Counted from the stretch's first letter, positions 52,605 to 61,483 are shown. The stretch: DNA of 64,000 bases from Virgibacillus_N oceani_A (GCA_041521345.1 JBGOHB010000023.1), one strand, 5' to 3'. The notes: generated from the letters alone by a model not told the origin. Numbers and translations are program-made.

Positions 52605-53549
52605 ATGATCGAAATTGAAAAGCCAAAAATAGAAACGGTAGAAGTCAGCGAAGATGCTACGTTTGGAAAAGTTGTAGTCGAACCGCTTGAACGTGGATAT
52701 GGTACCACTCTAGGAAACTCCTTGCGTCGTATCCTTTTATCCTCACTTCCAGGTGCTGCTGTAACATCAGTTCAAATAGATAGCGTACTGCATGAGTTTT
52801 CGACAATCGAAGGGGTTGTGGAAGACGTAACAACAATAATTTTGAACCTGAAAAAGCTAGCTCTGAAAATTTATTCTGATGAGGAAAAGACATTAGAAAT
52901 CGATGTGCAGGGAGAAGGGGAAGTTACGGCTCGTGACTTGACATTTGACAGTGATGTAGAAGTACTAAACCCTGAACTTCCAATTGCAACATTAAATAAA
53001 AAAGGGCATCTGCATATGAAAATTACCGCAGAACGAGGCCGCGGATACCGCCCAGCGGAAGAAAATAAAAATGATGATCAGCCAATTGGGGTCATCCCGG
53101 TTGATTCTATTTTTACTCCCGTTTCCCGTGTCGTATATCAGGTGGAAAACACCCGCGTAGGTCAGGTAGCAAACTTTGATAAATTAACCATGGATGTGAC
53201 AACGGACGGAAGCATCCGCCCGGAAGAAGCCATTTCGCTCGGAGCAAAGGTCTTTACAGAACATCTAAATATATTTGTAGGCTTAACTGATGAAGCACAG
53301 CATACGGAAATTATGGTGGAAAAAGAAGAAGATCAAAAAGAAAAAGTCATGGAAATGACTATAGAAGAACTTGATCTTTCCGTAAGATCCTATAACTGCC
53401 TGAAACGTGCCGGAATTAACACGGTACAGGAGCTTGCAAATAAATCGGAAGAAGATATGATGAAAGTTCGTAACCTGGGACGAAAATCTTTGGAAGAAGT
53501 AAAAACAAAGCTCTCAGATCTTGGTCTTGGTCTGCGTGACGATGATTAA
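52605..53549 (+). CDS. rpoA: RNA polymerase alpha subunit
   Basis: Alpha dimerises to start RNA polymerase assembly, and its C-terminal domain contacts promoter UP elements and activators. 314 residues: N-terminal domain MIEIEKPKIETVEVSEDATF and LERGYGTTLGNSLRRILLSS, linker rich in Glu and Lys (about 225-245), and C-terminal domain LDLSVRSYNCLKRAGINTVQ with GRKSLEEVKTKL. ATG 52605 follows AAGGAGGGTTTTATTGG. Confidence 0.98.
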   Translation: MIEIEKPKIETVEVSEDATFGKVVVEPLERGYGTTLGNSLRRILLSSLPGAAVTSVQIDSVLHEFSTIEGVVEDVTTIILNLKKLALKIYSDEEKTLEIDVQGEGEVTARDLTFDSDVEVLNPELPIATLNKKGHLHMKITAERGRGYRPAEENKNDDQPIGVIPVDSIFTPVSRVVYQVENTRVGQVANFDKLTMDVTTDGSIRPEEAISLGAKVFTEHLNIFVGLTDEAQHTEIMVEKEEDQKEKVMEMTIEELDLSVRSYNCLKRAGINTVQELANKSEEDMMKVRNLGRKSLEEVKTKLSDLGLGLRDDD

Positions 53550-53662
53550 GCTGACTTCTTAGCGCGGAAAAAAATAATTTAACTAAAACTGAAAAAGTGA
53601 GAAGCGAAAAGCTTTTTCAGACGATAGATTTAAACTAAGACAGAGAAAGGGAGGGATAGTCC

Positions 53663-54016
53663 ATGGCTAGAAAATTAGGACGTACAACAGATCAGCGTAT
53701 GGCTCTTCTTCGCAACCTTGCGTCTGATTTAATCATTCATGAACGGATTGAAACAACAGAAGCAAAAGCGAAAGAATTGAAATCGGTAGTAGATAAAATG
53801 ATTACGCTCGGTAAACGTGGAGATCTTCATGCACGCCGCCAAGCTGCAGCTTTTCTATACGACAAGGAAGCTACTGAAGATGCAAATGTCATTCAGAAGC
53901 TATTTGATGATGTTGCCGCACGCTATGAAGAACGCCAAGGTGGATACACACGCGTACTTAAGCTTGGTGCCCGTCAAGGTGATGGAGCGAAAATGGCAAT
54001 CATTGAGCTGGTTTAA
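53663..54016 (+). CDS. rplQ: 50S ribosomal protein L17
   Basis: 117 residues at the tunnel exit: MARKLGRTTDQRMALLRNLA and KRGDLHARRQAAAFLYDKEA. ATG 53663 follows AAAGGGAGGGATAGTCC. It ends the alpha operon; its long 3' region holds a repeat element and a terminator before the ECF transporter genes. Confidence 0.97.
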   Translation: MARKLGRTTDQRMALLRNLASDLIIHERIETTEAKAKELKSVVDKMITLGKRGDLHARRQAAAFLYDKEATEDANVIQKLFDDVAARYEERQGGYTRVLKLGARQGDGAKMAIIELV

Positions 54017-54048
54017 TAGGACAGGAAAGAAAGTATGTATTTTCTTAC

Positions 54049-54170
54049 CTGCATAAGTGCACAAAGAATGCTGCAGGAGCGAAAGTTTAATTTTCGCTGA
54101 ACCACGGCTAGCACTTCAAAGTATAAGGGTTTCTAAGAACCACTTTAACGACAAGCCAGGTTCTCTAAAC
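54049..54170 (+). repeat. diverged repeat element, copy 3 (after rplQ)
   Basis: CTGCATAAGTGCA (54049-54061) is identical to 52421-52433. GCACTTCAAAGTATAAGG (54111-54128) differs by one base from 29372-29389, and TTCTAAGAA, CTTTAACG, AAGCCAGGTT and CTAA follow in the same order as before rpoC. GCGAAAG/TTTTCGC (about 54079-54097) forms a hairpin between them. Confidence 0.7.
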
Positions 54171-54182
54171 AGTTAACCAAGT

Positions 54183-54232
54183 CAAGGGCAGGACTAAATC
54201 TCATCACGAGGTCTATCCAAGCCCTTTTTTTG
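54183..54232 (+). terminator. terminator of the alpha operon
   Basis: CAAGGGC pairs with GCCCTT(G) near 54221, with GGA/TCC also able to pair inside, and a run of seven T follows. Confidence 0.8.
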
Positions 54233-54278
54233 TATAGCCAGTATATATGCGATCTGCCAGGATATTAATTTCCATAAT

Positions 54279-54411
54279 ATAAAGGAGTTTTACGATCCAT
54301 GAACCGCACTTTATGGAGTGATCATGTATCATAAAGGAGTTTTACGAACCATGACCCGGCCATTTCTGGATGATCATGTACCATAAAGAAATTTTACGAT
54401 CCATGAACCCC
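54279..54411 (+). repeat. 52-bp tandem repeat carrying micro-ORFs, about 2.5 copies
   Basis: Units start at 54279, 54331 and 54383. The first 17 bases of units 1 and 2, ATAAAGGAGTTTTACGA, are identical. Each unit has AAAGGAG (AAAGAAA in unit 3), then ATG 20 bases from the unit start. The frames are 54299-54334 (MNRTLWSDHVS), 54351-54386 (MTRPFLDDHVP) and 54403-54441 (MNPIRHACYWFL). Each TAA of the first two overlaps the next unit's AAAGGAG. The remaining bases before ecfA1 (to 54494) show only its ribosome-binding site. Confidence 0.85.
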
Positions 54412-54494
54412 ATTAGACATGCCTGTTACTGGTTTCTGTAAGATGCAGAATTTACGCAAGACACCCGGAACCAAACCAGGGAGGAGGAGTTTTT

Positions 54495-55334
54495 ATGAGT
54501 AAGAGAATGATTGAGTTTAGAAATGTTTCTTTCAGGTACGGAGATGAGCAGCCCTGGGTACTCAAAAATGTTTCATTTGAAATCTATGAAAAAGAATGGA
54601 TTGCCATCATCGGTCATAACGGCTCCGGCAAGTCCACTATCGCCAAACTATTAAATGGTCTTCTGTTCCCGCAGGAAGGGGAAATCGTCATTGATGGCGT
54701 CCCGGTCACTGAAGATACAATTTGGGAAGTAAGAAAAGAAGTAGGCATGGTATTTCAGAACCCGGATAACCAGTTTGTAGGAACCACTGTTCAGGATGAT
54801 GTTGCATTTGGCATGGAAAACAGAGGTTTTTCCAGAGAAGAGATGGTAAGCCGAATTGATAACACGTTACACGCTGTTGGAATGCAGGATTATCTTTTGA
54901 CTGAACCACACCGGTTATCAGGCGGCCAGAAGCAGCGGGTGGCTATCGCAAGTGTGCTGGCCATCTCCCCAAAAGTATTGATTTTGGATGAAGCAACAGC
55001 CATGCTCGACCCGCGCGGCCGTGCAGAAATCATGCGGACGGTTGCAGATGTGCAAAAACAGAATGAGCTTTCTTTAATCACCATTACCCATGACCTGCGG
55101 GAAGTTGTACAGGCGGAGCGGGTTATAGTGATGAATAATGGGGAGATCTGGGAAGAGTCAACCCCGAGGGATATTTTTTCCAAAAAAGATGAACTTACGA
55201 GAATCGGTTTGGATGTTCCTTTTGTCGCAAAGCTGGCAGAATCTCTGAAGGAAAAGGGAATTTCTCTTACAAAGGAACCGCTAAACCATGAAGAATTGCT
55301 GGAGGATCTATGGACATTACATTCAAGGACGTAA
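54495..55334 (+). CDS. ecfA1: EcfA1, energy-coupling factor ATPase
   Basis: First of two ATPases that power the shared ECF module for vitamin uptake. The 279-residue protein has Walker A GHNGSGKST near 42, the Q loop FQNPDNQFVG, signature LSGGQKQR and Walker B VLILDEAT, with the switch His in ITHDLREV. ATG 54495 follows GGGAGGAGGAGTTTTT. Its 3' end overlaps ecfA2 by 25 bases. Confidence 0.96.
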   Translation: MSKRMIEFRNVSFRYGDEQPWVLKNVSFEIYEKEWIAIIGHNGSGKSTIAKLLNGLLFPQEGEIVIDGVPVTEDTIWEVRKEVGMVFQNPDNQFVGTTVQDDVAFGMENRGFSREEMVSRIDNTLHAVGMQDYLLTEPHRLSGGQKQRVAIASVLAISPKVLILDEATAMLDPRGRAEIMRTVADVQKQNELSLITITHDLREVVQAERVIVMNNGEIWEESTPRDIFSKKDELTRIGLDVPFVAKLAESLKEKGISLTKEPLNHEELLEDLWTLHSRT

Positions 55335-56182
55335 GCTATATATATCAACGGAATTCACCTTTTGCACATAAGGCGATAGATCACTTAGATTTACATTTTG
55401 CCTCGGGATCCTTTGTTGTCATCATTGGTCATACCGGCTCAGGTAAGTCTACGCTTATTCAACATTTAAACGGGCTTGCTATGCCGAGTGAAGGGGAAGT
55501 CACCATTGGAGATTACCGCTTAACACCTGATAAGAAGCCGGAAAACATGAAAGAGCTCCGCAGCAAGGTTGGTGTGGTATTTCAATACCCCGAGCATCAA
55601 CTGTTTGAAGAAACGGTCGAAAAAGATATTGCATTTGGCCCGAATAACTTTGGGGTGCCAGAGAAGGAGACGGAGCAGCGGATTAAAGAAATACTTCCTG
55701 CCGTAGGGATGTCAACGGATTTTCTGGAACGCTCCCCATTTGACTTGAGTGGCGGACAGATGAGAAGGGTGGCAATTGCCGGCGTTCTTGCTATCAGGCC
55801 AGAAGTGCTTGTACTTGATGAGCCGACAGCAGGGCTCGACCCCCGCGGTCAGAAAGAAATGATGGAAATGTTTTATCAGATGCATAAGGAGCAGGGATTA
55901 ACGACCATTCTTGTTACGCATAGCATGGAGGATGCGGTAAAGTATGCCGATCAGGTTATCATCTTAAATCAAGGGACGAAATACATGGAAGGGAAACCGG
56001 AAGAAGTGTTTATTCAAAAAGAAGCACTAAATAAAGTGCAGCTTGATGTTCCGGAAATGGTCTCATTTTTAAACCAATTTGAAGCAAGGTTTGGTAAGTC
56101 CATTTCTTTTCAGAGACAAACGATTAAAGAAATGGCCTCATCCATATATGACCGGCTTAAGGAGGGGGAGAAACATGAATAA
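55310..56182 (+). CDS. ecfA2: EcfA2, energy-coupling factor ATPase
   Basis: Second ATPase, forming a heterodimer with EcfA1. 290 residues: Walker A GHTGSGKST, Q loop FQYPEHQLFEETV, signature LSGGQMRR, Walker B VLVLDEPTAG and VTHSMEDA. All catalytic residues are kept in both ATPases. Substrate-binding S components (for vitamins such as riboflavin or biotin) are not in this window and are encoded elsewhere. Overlaps ecfT by eight bases. Confidence 0.96.
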   Translation: MDITFKDVSYIYQRNSPFAHKAIDHLDLHFASGSFVVIIGHTGSGKSTLIQHLNGLAMPSEGEVTIGDYRLTPDKKPENMKELRSKVGVVFQYPEHQLFEETVEKDIAFGPNNFGVPEKETEQRIKEILPAVGMSTDFLERSPFDLSGGQMRRVAIAGVLAIRPEVLVLDEPTAGLDPRGQKEMMEMFYQMHKEQGLTTILVTHSMEDAVKYADQVIILNQGTKYMEGKPEEVFIQKEALNKVQLDVPEMVSFLNQFEARFGKSISFQRQTIKEMASSIYDRLKEGEKHE

Positions 56183-56975
56183 TACCCTCATCATCGGTCA
56201 ATATGTCCCGGGAAACTCGATCGTCCATAAACTGGACCCAAGAACAAAAATTACAATCATTTTTGTGTTTGTTTTTATCGTATTTTTTGCGAATAACCTG
56301 TCGAGCTATATTATTATTACGGCTTTTGCCTTTACGGCTATGTTTACATCCCGGGTGCCGGTTCGATTTATTATGAAAGGCTTGACCCCTGTCTGGTTTT
56401 TAATTATTTTTACTTTCATCCTGCATTTGATTGTGACAAATGAAGGTACTGTACTCATAGAAATTTTTAATTTTGCTATCTATTCCGGTGGGGTCATCCA
56501 GGGGTTTGCTATTTCCATGCGCTTCTTTTTGCTTATTCTTGTGACATCCATGCTGACATTAACAACCACACCAATAGAAATCACAGATGCGATTGAGGAC
56601 ATGCTTCATCCGTTGAAACGGTTTAGATTCCCGGTACACGAGCTCGCTTTGATGATGTCTATCTCGCTGCGTTTTATTCCGACGCTCATGCAGGAGACGG
56701 ATAAAATATCAAAAGCACAAGCTTCCCGCGGTGTTGACTTTCGGACAGGCCCAATTAAAGAGCGGATCAAAGCAGTTGTCCCGTTATTGGTGCCGCTGTT
56801 TGTCAGTGCATTTAAGCGGGCTGAAGAATTGGCTATGGCTATGGAAGCCCGCGGCTATCAAGGCGGGGAAGGACGCACAAAGCTGCGTGAATTGAAAATA
56901 GAACAGCGGGATATTTGGATTTATTTATTGTTTACGGCCGTTGTAGCGGGCTTGTTTGTTACGAGAGGTTATTAA
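56175..56975 (+). CDS. ecfT: EcfT, transmembrane scaffold of the ECF module
   Basis: EcfT couples the two ATPases to interchangeable S components. From ATG 56175 (AAGGAGGGGGAGAAAC) it has 266 residues with about five membrane segments and the two coupling-helix motifs containing Ala-Arg-Gly type triplets, KAQASRGVDF and AMEARGYQGG. The earlier open frame from 56079 lies in ecfA2. ecfA1-ecfA2-ecfT-truA is the conserved Bacillus order. Confidence 0.95.
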   Translation: MNNTLIIGQYVPGNSIVHKLDPRTKITIIFVFVFIVFFANNLSSYIIITAFAFTAMFTSRVPVRFIMKGLTPVWFLIIFTFILHLIVTNEGTVLIEIFNFAIYSGGVIQGFAISMRFFLLILVTSMLTLTTTPIEITDAIEDMLHPLKRFRFPVHELALMMSISLRFIPTLMQETDKISKAQASRGVDFRTGPIKERIKAVVPLLVPLFVSAFKRAEELAMAMEARGYQGGEGRTKLRELKIEQRDIWIYLLFTAVVAGLFVTRGY

Positions 56976-57027
56976 CTGCCGTTCGGATGAGAAATGCAAT
57001 AGTGGATGAAGAAAGGTTTGGCATACA

Positions 57028-57786
57028 ATGGTACGATTGAAATGTATTATACATTATGATGGATCCCAATTTTCCGGATTTCAGATCCAGTCTAAACAGC
57101 GCACCGTTCATGGTGAGCTGGAGCATGCATTAAAAAAGATGCACAAAGGGGAAGATGTACGAATCCAGGCTTCAGGCAGAACAGATACCGGTGTGCATTC
57201 CTTTGGCCAGACGATACATTTTGATTCTTCTTTCGACATACCGGAGCAAAATTGGAAAACTGCATTGAACACCCTTTTGCCGAAGGATGTATATGTGCAA
57301 GATGTGAAAGTTGTTCCAGACAGCTTTCATGCAAGGTACGCTGTCGTGGAAAAAGAGTATCGCTACTACGTATGGAATCAAAAAGAAAGAGATGTTTTTA
57401 AACGAAATTATTATTATCAATTCCCTTATCATTTGAATATAGAGGCAATGCAGGAAGCTTGCCGCTACCTGGAGGGGAGACATGACTTTACAACTTTTTC
57501 CTCCGCAAAAGCAACCATTAAAGGCTCCAAAGAACGTACGCTTTATAAGGTAAGCTGCGAGAAACAGGAAGAGAAAATAGAATTTATCTTCCGGGGGAGC
57601 GGTTTTTTGTATAATATGGTACGCATTATCATAGGGGTTTTGTTGGATGTTGGCCAAGGCAGACGAAAAGCATCGGATATTCCCGAGCTATTAGAAGCAA
57701 AGGATCGAACGCTTGTAGGCATAACAGTACCGCCTCAAGGGCTTTATTTGTGGAAGGTAAGGTATGAAGAACAGGATTTGCTTTAG
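57028..57786 (+). CDS. truA: tRNA pseudouridine synthase A
   Basis: TruA makes pseudouridine at positions 38-40 of tRNA. The 252-residue protein shows the catalytic Asp in ASGRTDTGVHS near 52 and the conserved VEKEYRYYVW and GSGFLYNMVRIIIG. ATG 57028 follows GAAAGGTTTGGCATACA. It lies 52 bases after ecfT. Confidence 0.96.
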   Translation: MVRLKCIIHYDGSQFSGFQIQSKQRTVHGELEHALKKMHKGEDVRIQASGRTDTGVHSFGQTIHFDSSFDIPEQNWKTALNTLLPKDVYVQDVKVVPDSFHARYAVVEKEYRYYVWNQKERDVFKRNYYYQFPYHLNIEAMQEACRYLEGRHDFTTFSSAKATIKGSKERTLYKVSCEKQEEKIEFIFRGSGFLYNMVRIIIGVLLDVGQGRRKASDIPELLEAKDRTLVGITVPPQGLYLWKVRYEEQDLL

Positions 57787-57803
57787 GCTTCGTAGAGCCT
57801 TTA

Positions 57804-57866
57804 AATCGCTCGACAGTCCCGTGAAATCGCTCTATGATCACAATAATTCGCTCGACCTGACGATTG
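57804..57866 (+). repeat. 21-bp tandem repeat, three diverged units
   Basis: AATCGCTCGACAGTC (57804), AATCGCTCTATGATC (57825) and ATTCGCTCGACCTGA (57846) are spaced exactly 21 bases. ACCTGA and TCAGGT (57855-57875) form a hairpin at the end. The block lies between truA and the rplM promoter. Confidence 0.75.
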
Positions 57867-57922
57867 AATTCAGGTATATTTCCACCCCGTCCACTGATTA
57901 CTGTAAAAAAATCAACTAAAGC

Positions 57923-57950
57923 TTGACATTCTGCACCAATTTGGTATATT
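57923..57950 (+). promoter_or_regulatory. promoter of rplM-rpsI
   Basis: TTGACA (57923-57928), 16 bases, TATATT (57945-57950), about 100 bases before rplM. Confidence 0.8.
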
Positions 57951-57957
57951 ATGATCT

Positions 57958-58042
57958 ATGGCATTTTATTTCTAAAACCACGATTAGCCCCGGAATCTAA
58001 TTGTGTTGAATATAGGAATAACGAACGAAATTATTTGGAGGG
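57958..58042 (+). promoter_or_regulatory. probable ribosomal protein L13 leader
   Basis: The transcribed spacer before rplM contains ACCACGATTAGCCCCGGAAT and TTGTGTTGAATATAGGAATA; position and GC-rich CCCCGGAATC centre fit the known L13 leader of Bacilli, an RNA bound by L13. The assignment rests on place and a remembered core, not on a fold. Confidence 0.5.
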
Positions 58043-58050
58043 AAACAATC

Positions 58051-58488
58051 ATGCGCACAACTTTCATGGCGAATGAAGCAAAGATTGAACGCAAATGGTT
58101 TGTTGTGGATGCTGAAGGCAAGCGTTTAGGACGTTTGTCCAGTGAAGTTGCTGCAATCCTTCGCGGAAAGCATAAGCCGACTTATACACCACATGCAGAC
58201 ACTGGTGATCATGTTATCATCATCAATGCTGATAAAATTGAACTGACTGGTAAAAAAATGACTGATAAAAAGTATTACAGACACACCGGTTACACTGGTG
58301 GCATTAAAGAACGCAATGCAGAAGAAATGCGTACAAAATACCCGGAGCAAATGCTTGAACTTTCCATAAAAGGCATGCTTCCAAAAGGTCCAATGGGACG
58401 CAAAATGAGTAAGAAATTGCACGTATACAGAGGTTCTGAACACAAACATGAAGCACAAAAACCGGAAGTTTACGAGCTTCGCGGGTAA
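58051..58488 (+). CDS. rplM: 50S ribosomal protein L13
   Basis: L13 is an early 50S assembly protein. ATG 58051 (TTGGAGGGAAACAATC) gives 145 residues: MRTTFMANEAKIERKWFVVD, GKHKPTYTPHADTGDHVIII and PKGPMGRKMSKKLHVYRGSE. The frame extends upstream to 58003 through the leader. Confidence 0.97.
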   Translation: MRTTFMANEAKIERKWFVVDAEGKRLGRLSSEVAAILRGKHKPTYTPHADTGDHVIIINADKIELTGKKMTDKKYYRHTGYTGGIKERNAEEMRTKYPEQMLELSIKGMLPKGPMGRKMSKKLHVYRGSEHKHEAQKPEVYELRG

Positions 58489-58507
58489 TTTAAGGGAGGT
58501 AAATGAA

Positions 58508-58900
58508 TTGGCTCAAGTACAATACTACGGCACAGGTCGTCGTAAAAAATCAACTGCACGTGTACGCTTAGTACCAGGTACAGGAAATGTTACGATTAAT
58601 GATCGTGAAGCAAAAGACTATTTTCCATATGAAACACAGCTTTTAATTTTGAACCAGCCGCTTGCTGCTACAGAAACACAAGGAACATATGATGTATTAG
58701 TCAATGTTCATGGTGGAGGATTTACCGGACAGGCTGGCGCTATCCGCCACGGAGTTGCCCGCGCACTTCTGGAAGCAGACCCGGAATACCGTTCTACTTT
58801 AAAAGCAGAAGGTTATCTGACTCGTGATGCTCGTATGAAAGAGCGTAAAAAATACGGTCTTAAAGGCGCTCGTCGTGCACCACAATTCTCAAAACGTTAA
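58508..58900 (+). CDS. rpsI: 30S ribosomal protein S9
   Basis: S9 reaches the P site with its C-terminal tail. TTG 58508, seven bases after AAGGGAGGT, starts a 130-residue protein: AQVQYYGTGRRKKSTARVRL, GGGFTGQAGAIRHGVARALL and the universal ending KKYGLKGARRAPQFSKR. An ATG at 58503 is out of frame. Confidence 0.97.
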   Translation: MAQVQYYGTGRRKKSTARVRLVPGTGNVTINDREAKDYFPYETQLLILNQPLAATETQGTYDVLVNVHGGGFTGQAGAIRHGVARALLEADPEYRSTLKAEGYLTRDARMKERKKYGLKGARRAPQFSKR

Positions 58901-58954
58901 ATCGAATGCTGTCGTGCCAAGGTTTTTCATGGACAGAACAATAAAAGTTACTTT

Positions 58955-58984
58955 AAAGCACTGGTTTAATTACCGGTGCTTTTC
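58955..58984 (+). terminator. terminator after rpsI
   Basis: AAAGCACTGG pairs with CCGGTGCTTT (one G-T pair) and is followed by T bases. Confidence 0.88.
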
Positions 58985-58994
58985 TTGCGTTCAT

Positions 58995-59600
58995 TTATAG
59001 AGAATTTAACAAGTTTAGGGCGTCAGCATCTTGTTCTTCTCGGGCATTAACTTGAGATAATAGTTTTGAGTCGTTTGAATATTTACATGACCTAAGCACT
59101 TTGATACATACACAAGATCGATGTCCTGCAAAAAGAAAGGATGCGTCATTATCTCTTAGCCCATGAAAGGTTGTTTAGGGATATCGAGCTTTTTTAATAG
59201 AGCGGTTAATCGTTCAGACTGTTTAAAGCCATAGAAAGAAAAGATATAACCATTTTCCTTTACCTTAATAGATTGAATGAGATCGTATACAGATTTATTA
59301 ATCGAGATATCACGTTTTGCATTATCTGTCTTTAAGGACGTATCTTCAGAAGTTGGACTTATCGTGTCTTACATGAACACCATGCTCATACAAGCTCTCA
59401 AGACGGATTGCTAATAGCTCACCGCGCCGCATACCTGTTTCCAATGCTAATTTAATACAAGTATATTAAATTCATAGTCTGGGTCGCTTAAAACGTAATT
59501 CCGAAGCTTTTTAAACTCGGTAATAGATAATGCATGATTACGTTTCGTAGGATTAACTCCTCTAGTTTTTACTAAGCTTGCAAAATCATTGGCAATAGAA
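58995..59600 (-). pseudogene. broken tyrosine recombinase (phage-type integrase)
   Basis: On the minus strand three frames together encode the catalytic half of a tyrosine recombinase: NHALSITEFKKLRNYVL, then ETGMRRGELLAIRLESLYE with the first catalytic Arg, then NAKRDISINKSVYDLIQSI and FHGLRDNDASFLF, with the remaining RLGH-like and tyrosine box (CLGHVNIQTTQNYYL) in another frame. At least three frameshifts and lost residues make it non-functional; the ending DADALNLLNSL is followed by TAA at 58995. The N-terminal part is missing or unreadable. It may be the relic of an element once integrated beside rpsI. Confidence 0.85.
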
Positions 59601-59627
59601 GGTGATGTGGCTGAAGTGTAGGTATAA

Positions 59628-59747
59628 ATGGAGTATTTGAAGTATGAAGTACAAGTAGAGATACACCCAGAAGTAATGAAAAGAATTAAATTTACAGCTA
59701 AGTTTGTCCGAGTTATAAGAACAGAGAAACCAAATGAAGATAAATGA
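59628..59747 (+). CDS. short unknown ORF, 39 residues
   Basis: ATG 59628 opens a frame MEYLKYEVQVEIHPEVMKRI with a basic tail ending EKPNEDK. No ribosome-binding site is seen and stops lie just upstream in frame, so it is either a remnant of a larger gene or chance. It sits between the recombinase relic and the lipoprotein gene. Not recognised. Confidence 0.25.
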   Translation: MEYLKYEVQVEIHPEVMKRIKFTAKFVRVIRTEKPNEDK

Positions 59748-59908
59748 ATATCAGTAACCAACATTTATTTCCATTATTTGCTGTTTCCAGTATGGGTTTT
59801 TCTTTATGTTCTCTTCCGAAAACCATTTTTAATCCTCCATCTTTTGTGTTATCCTATGTCTTGGTCAATAAAAAGGAAAATTCTACTACTAAATACCTAG
59901 AGGGGAGA

Positions 59909-61291
59909 ATGAATTTGAAAAAACTAGCAATAAGTATTTTCGTGGCTGCCTTGATGTTCCTTGCTGCATGTTCATCAGATGGAAATAACAATGAACAGCC
60001 AGAGAATTCACCCAATGAATCAAACAAGGAAACAGAGCATTCGACAGAAAATCAGAATGAAAACAATGAAAGCAAAGCCAACAAGAGTAACGATCAAAAA
60101 GAAGCAATAGAAGCGGCAGGGCCATTCGACCCCAACCAAGACATTGGCGGATTCATGGAAGGAGCCTATGACGAAAACGCCATTTTCCCGACGGACGCAA
60201 ACTGGACACGGCAATCCCGTTTCACAGGCCCAGAGGAACCCGAACTGATTTGGTCTGTCGAAACAACAGATAAAGAATATACAGAACGACCCGGAAGATC
60301 CAGTCCCGTCATCGGTTCAGATGGTACCATATACTATATTTCTAATGCAAAAGACGAAGAACATGATGGCCTGTTTGCGATATCCCCTAGCGGCGAAGTA
60401 AAGTGGGAAGTCACCGATTTTCACGAAGAACTTGATGTCGGCATCGGAAACCACCACCGTTCAGCACCAATCATTGACGAAAACGGAGATATTTGGGTTC
60501 GCTTGGATAATGATACATTTGCTCTATTTAACGGCGAAAATGGCGACTTGAAAGATTCCTTTGTGTGGCAAACCAACTTAGGCTCTCGAGTCTATCCCAC
60601 CGTCTTGGGAGAAAACGGAACATTCTATATCAATAACGGTGGAATATTCGGAGCCGTTCAAGATGGTGATTTGAAATGGGAATATGGTGATGAAGAAAAT
60701 ATTTCCGAGCATGCAATTAAAGGAGGCCCCGCGGTCGCTTCCGATGGAACTGTATACGGTATCGGTAAAGAAGCATTTTACGCCATTGACGAAACAGGAA
60801 AAGTGAAATGGGAAAATGAAATCGATGAGGCACTGGATTACAGCAATATTCAGATTGACCACGAAGGCAATGTCTATTTCGTGAACGACACGACCCTATA
60901 CTCCTATTCAAAACACGGCGATAAACGCTGGGAAGAAAACGTAGAAAACGAATATTATGGAAGTAACGGGCTCACTTTAACAAACGACAAAAAAATCGTC
61001 GCATTATTCGAAGACGGGCTTCATGCATTTAATCTGGACGGCAACGAGGAATGGCACTTTCAACCTAATGGAAAGAAAGCAAGTGGAAGCATGATTGTCG
61101 ACCAAGAGGGAACCTTTTATATGAATTCCCTCGACATCATCTATGCCGTTGACTCAACAGGAAAATTAAAATGGGAGTACGAGCCAGAAGGCGAAGACAT
61201 AATTGAGTACTCCAATATGGTACTGGGCCCGGATAACACCCTATACTTTTTCGCCCACAAAGGAACCATGCTCGCAATCGGTGAAAAATAA
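59909..61291 (+). CDS. PQQ-like beta-propeller lipoprotein
   Basis: Start ATG 59909 with the ribosome-binding site GAGGGGAG immediately before; TTG 59915 has better spacing and is possible (product then 458 residues rather than 460). A lipoprotein signal peptide ends in LAAC near residue 21, followed by a low-complexity N/E/S-rich linker (about 22-70). The rest is a series of about seven repeats with motifs such as GTIYYIS, GDIWVRL, GTVYGIG, GNVYFVN and GTFYMNS, and 'KWE' at blade ends, typical of PQQ-type propellers (BamB-like). No ligand residues can be judged. Likely displayed outside the membrane; role unknown. Third-position C and G are more frequent than in its neighbours, hinting at transfer. 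Confidence 0.85.
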   Translation: MNLKKLAISIFVAALMFLAACSSDGNNNEQPENSPNESNKETEHSTENQNENNESKANKSNDQKEAIEAAGPFDPNQDIGGFMEGAYDENAIFPTDANWTRQSRFTGPEEPELIWSVETTDKEYTERPGRSSPVIGSDGTIYYISNAKDEEHDGLFAISPSGEVKWEVTDFHEELDVGIGNHHRSAPIIDENGDIWVRLDNDTFALFNGENGDLKDSFVWQTNLGSRVYPTVLGENGTFYINNGGIFGAVQDGDLKWEYGDEENISEHAIKGGPAVASDGTVYGIGKEAFYAIDETGKVKWENEIDEALDYSNIQIDHEGNVYFVNDTTLYSYSKHGDKRWEENVENEYYGSNGLTLTNDKKIVALFEDGLHAFNLDGNEEWHFQPNGKKASGSMIVDQEGTFYMNSLDIIYAVDSTGKLKWEYEPEGEDIIEYSNMVLGPDNTLYFFAHKGTMLAIGEK

Positions 61292-61483
61292 TTAATTCAA
61301 GAAATGCTGTCCACACTATCAACTATCAATGGACGGTATTTCATTCATCTTGGAGAAGAAGACACTATAAACAGCAAATCTGATAAAGGTTGGAAATGTA
61401 CATTAACTGGACGCAATTCTTTAAAAAGGATCGAATGCTGTTGAATGAAATTGTTTAAAGTAAAAAACATAGGAGAGCATGAA

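Noticed and set aside
61304..61444. 46-codon frame between the two lipoprotein genes
   Set aside because: Starts without a ribosome-binding site and matches nothing I know; the bases are better read as spacer.
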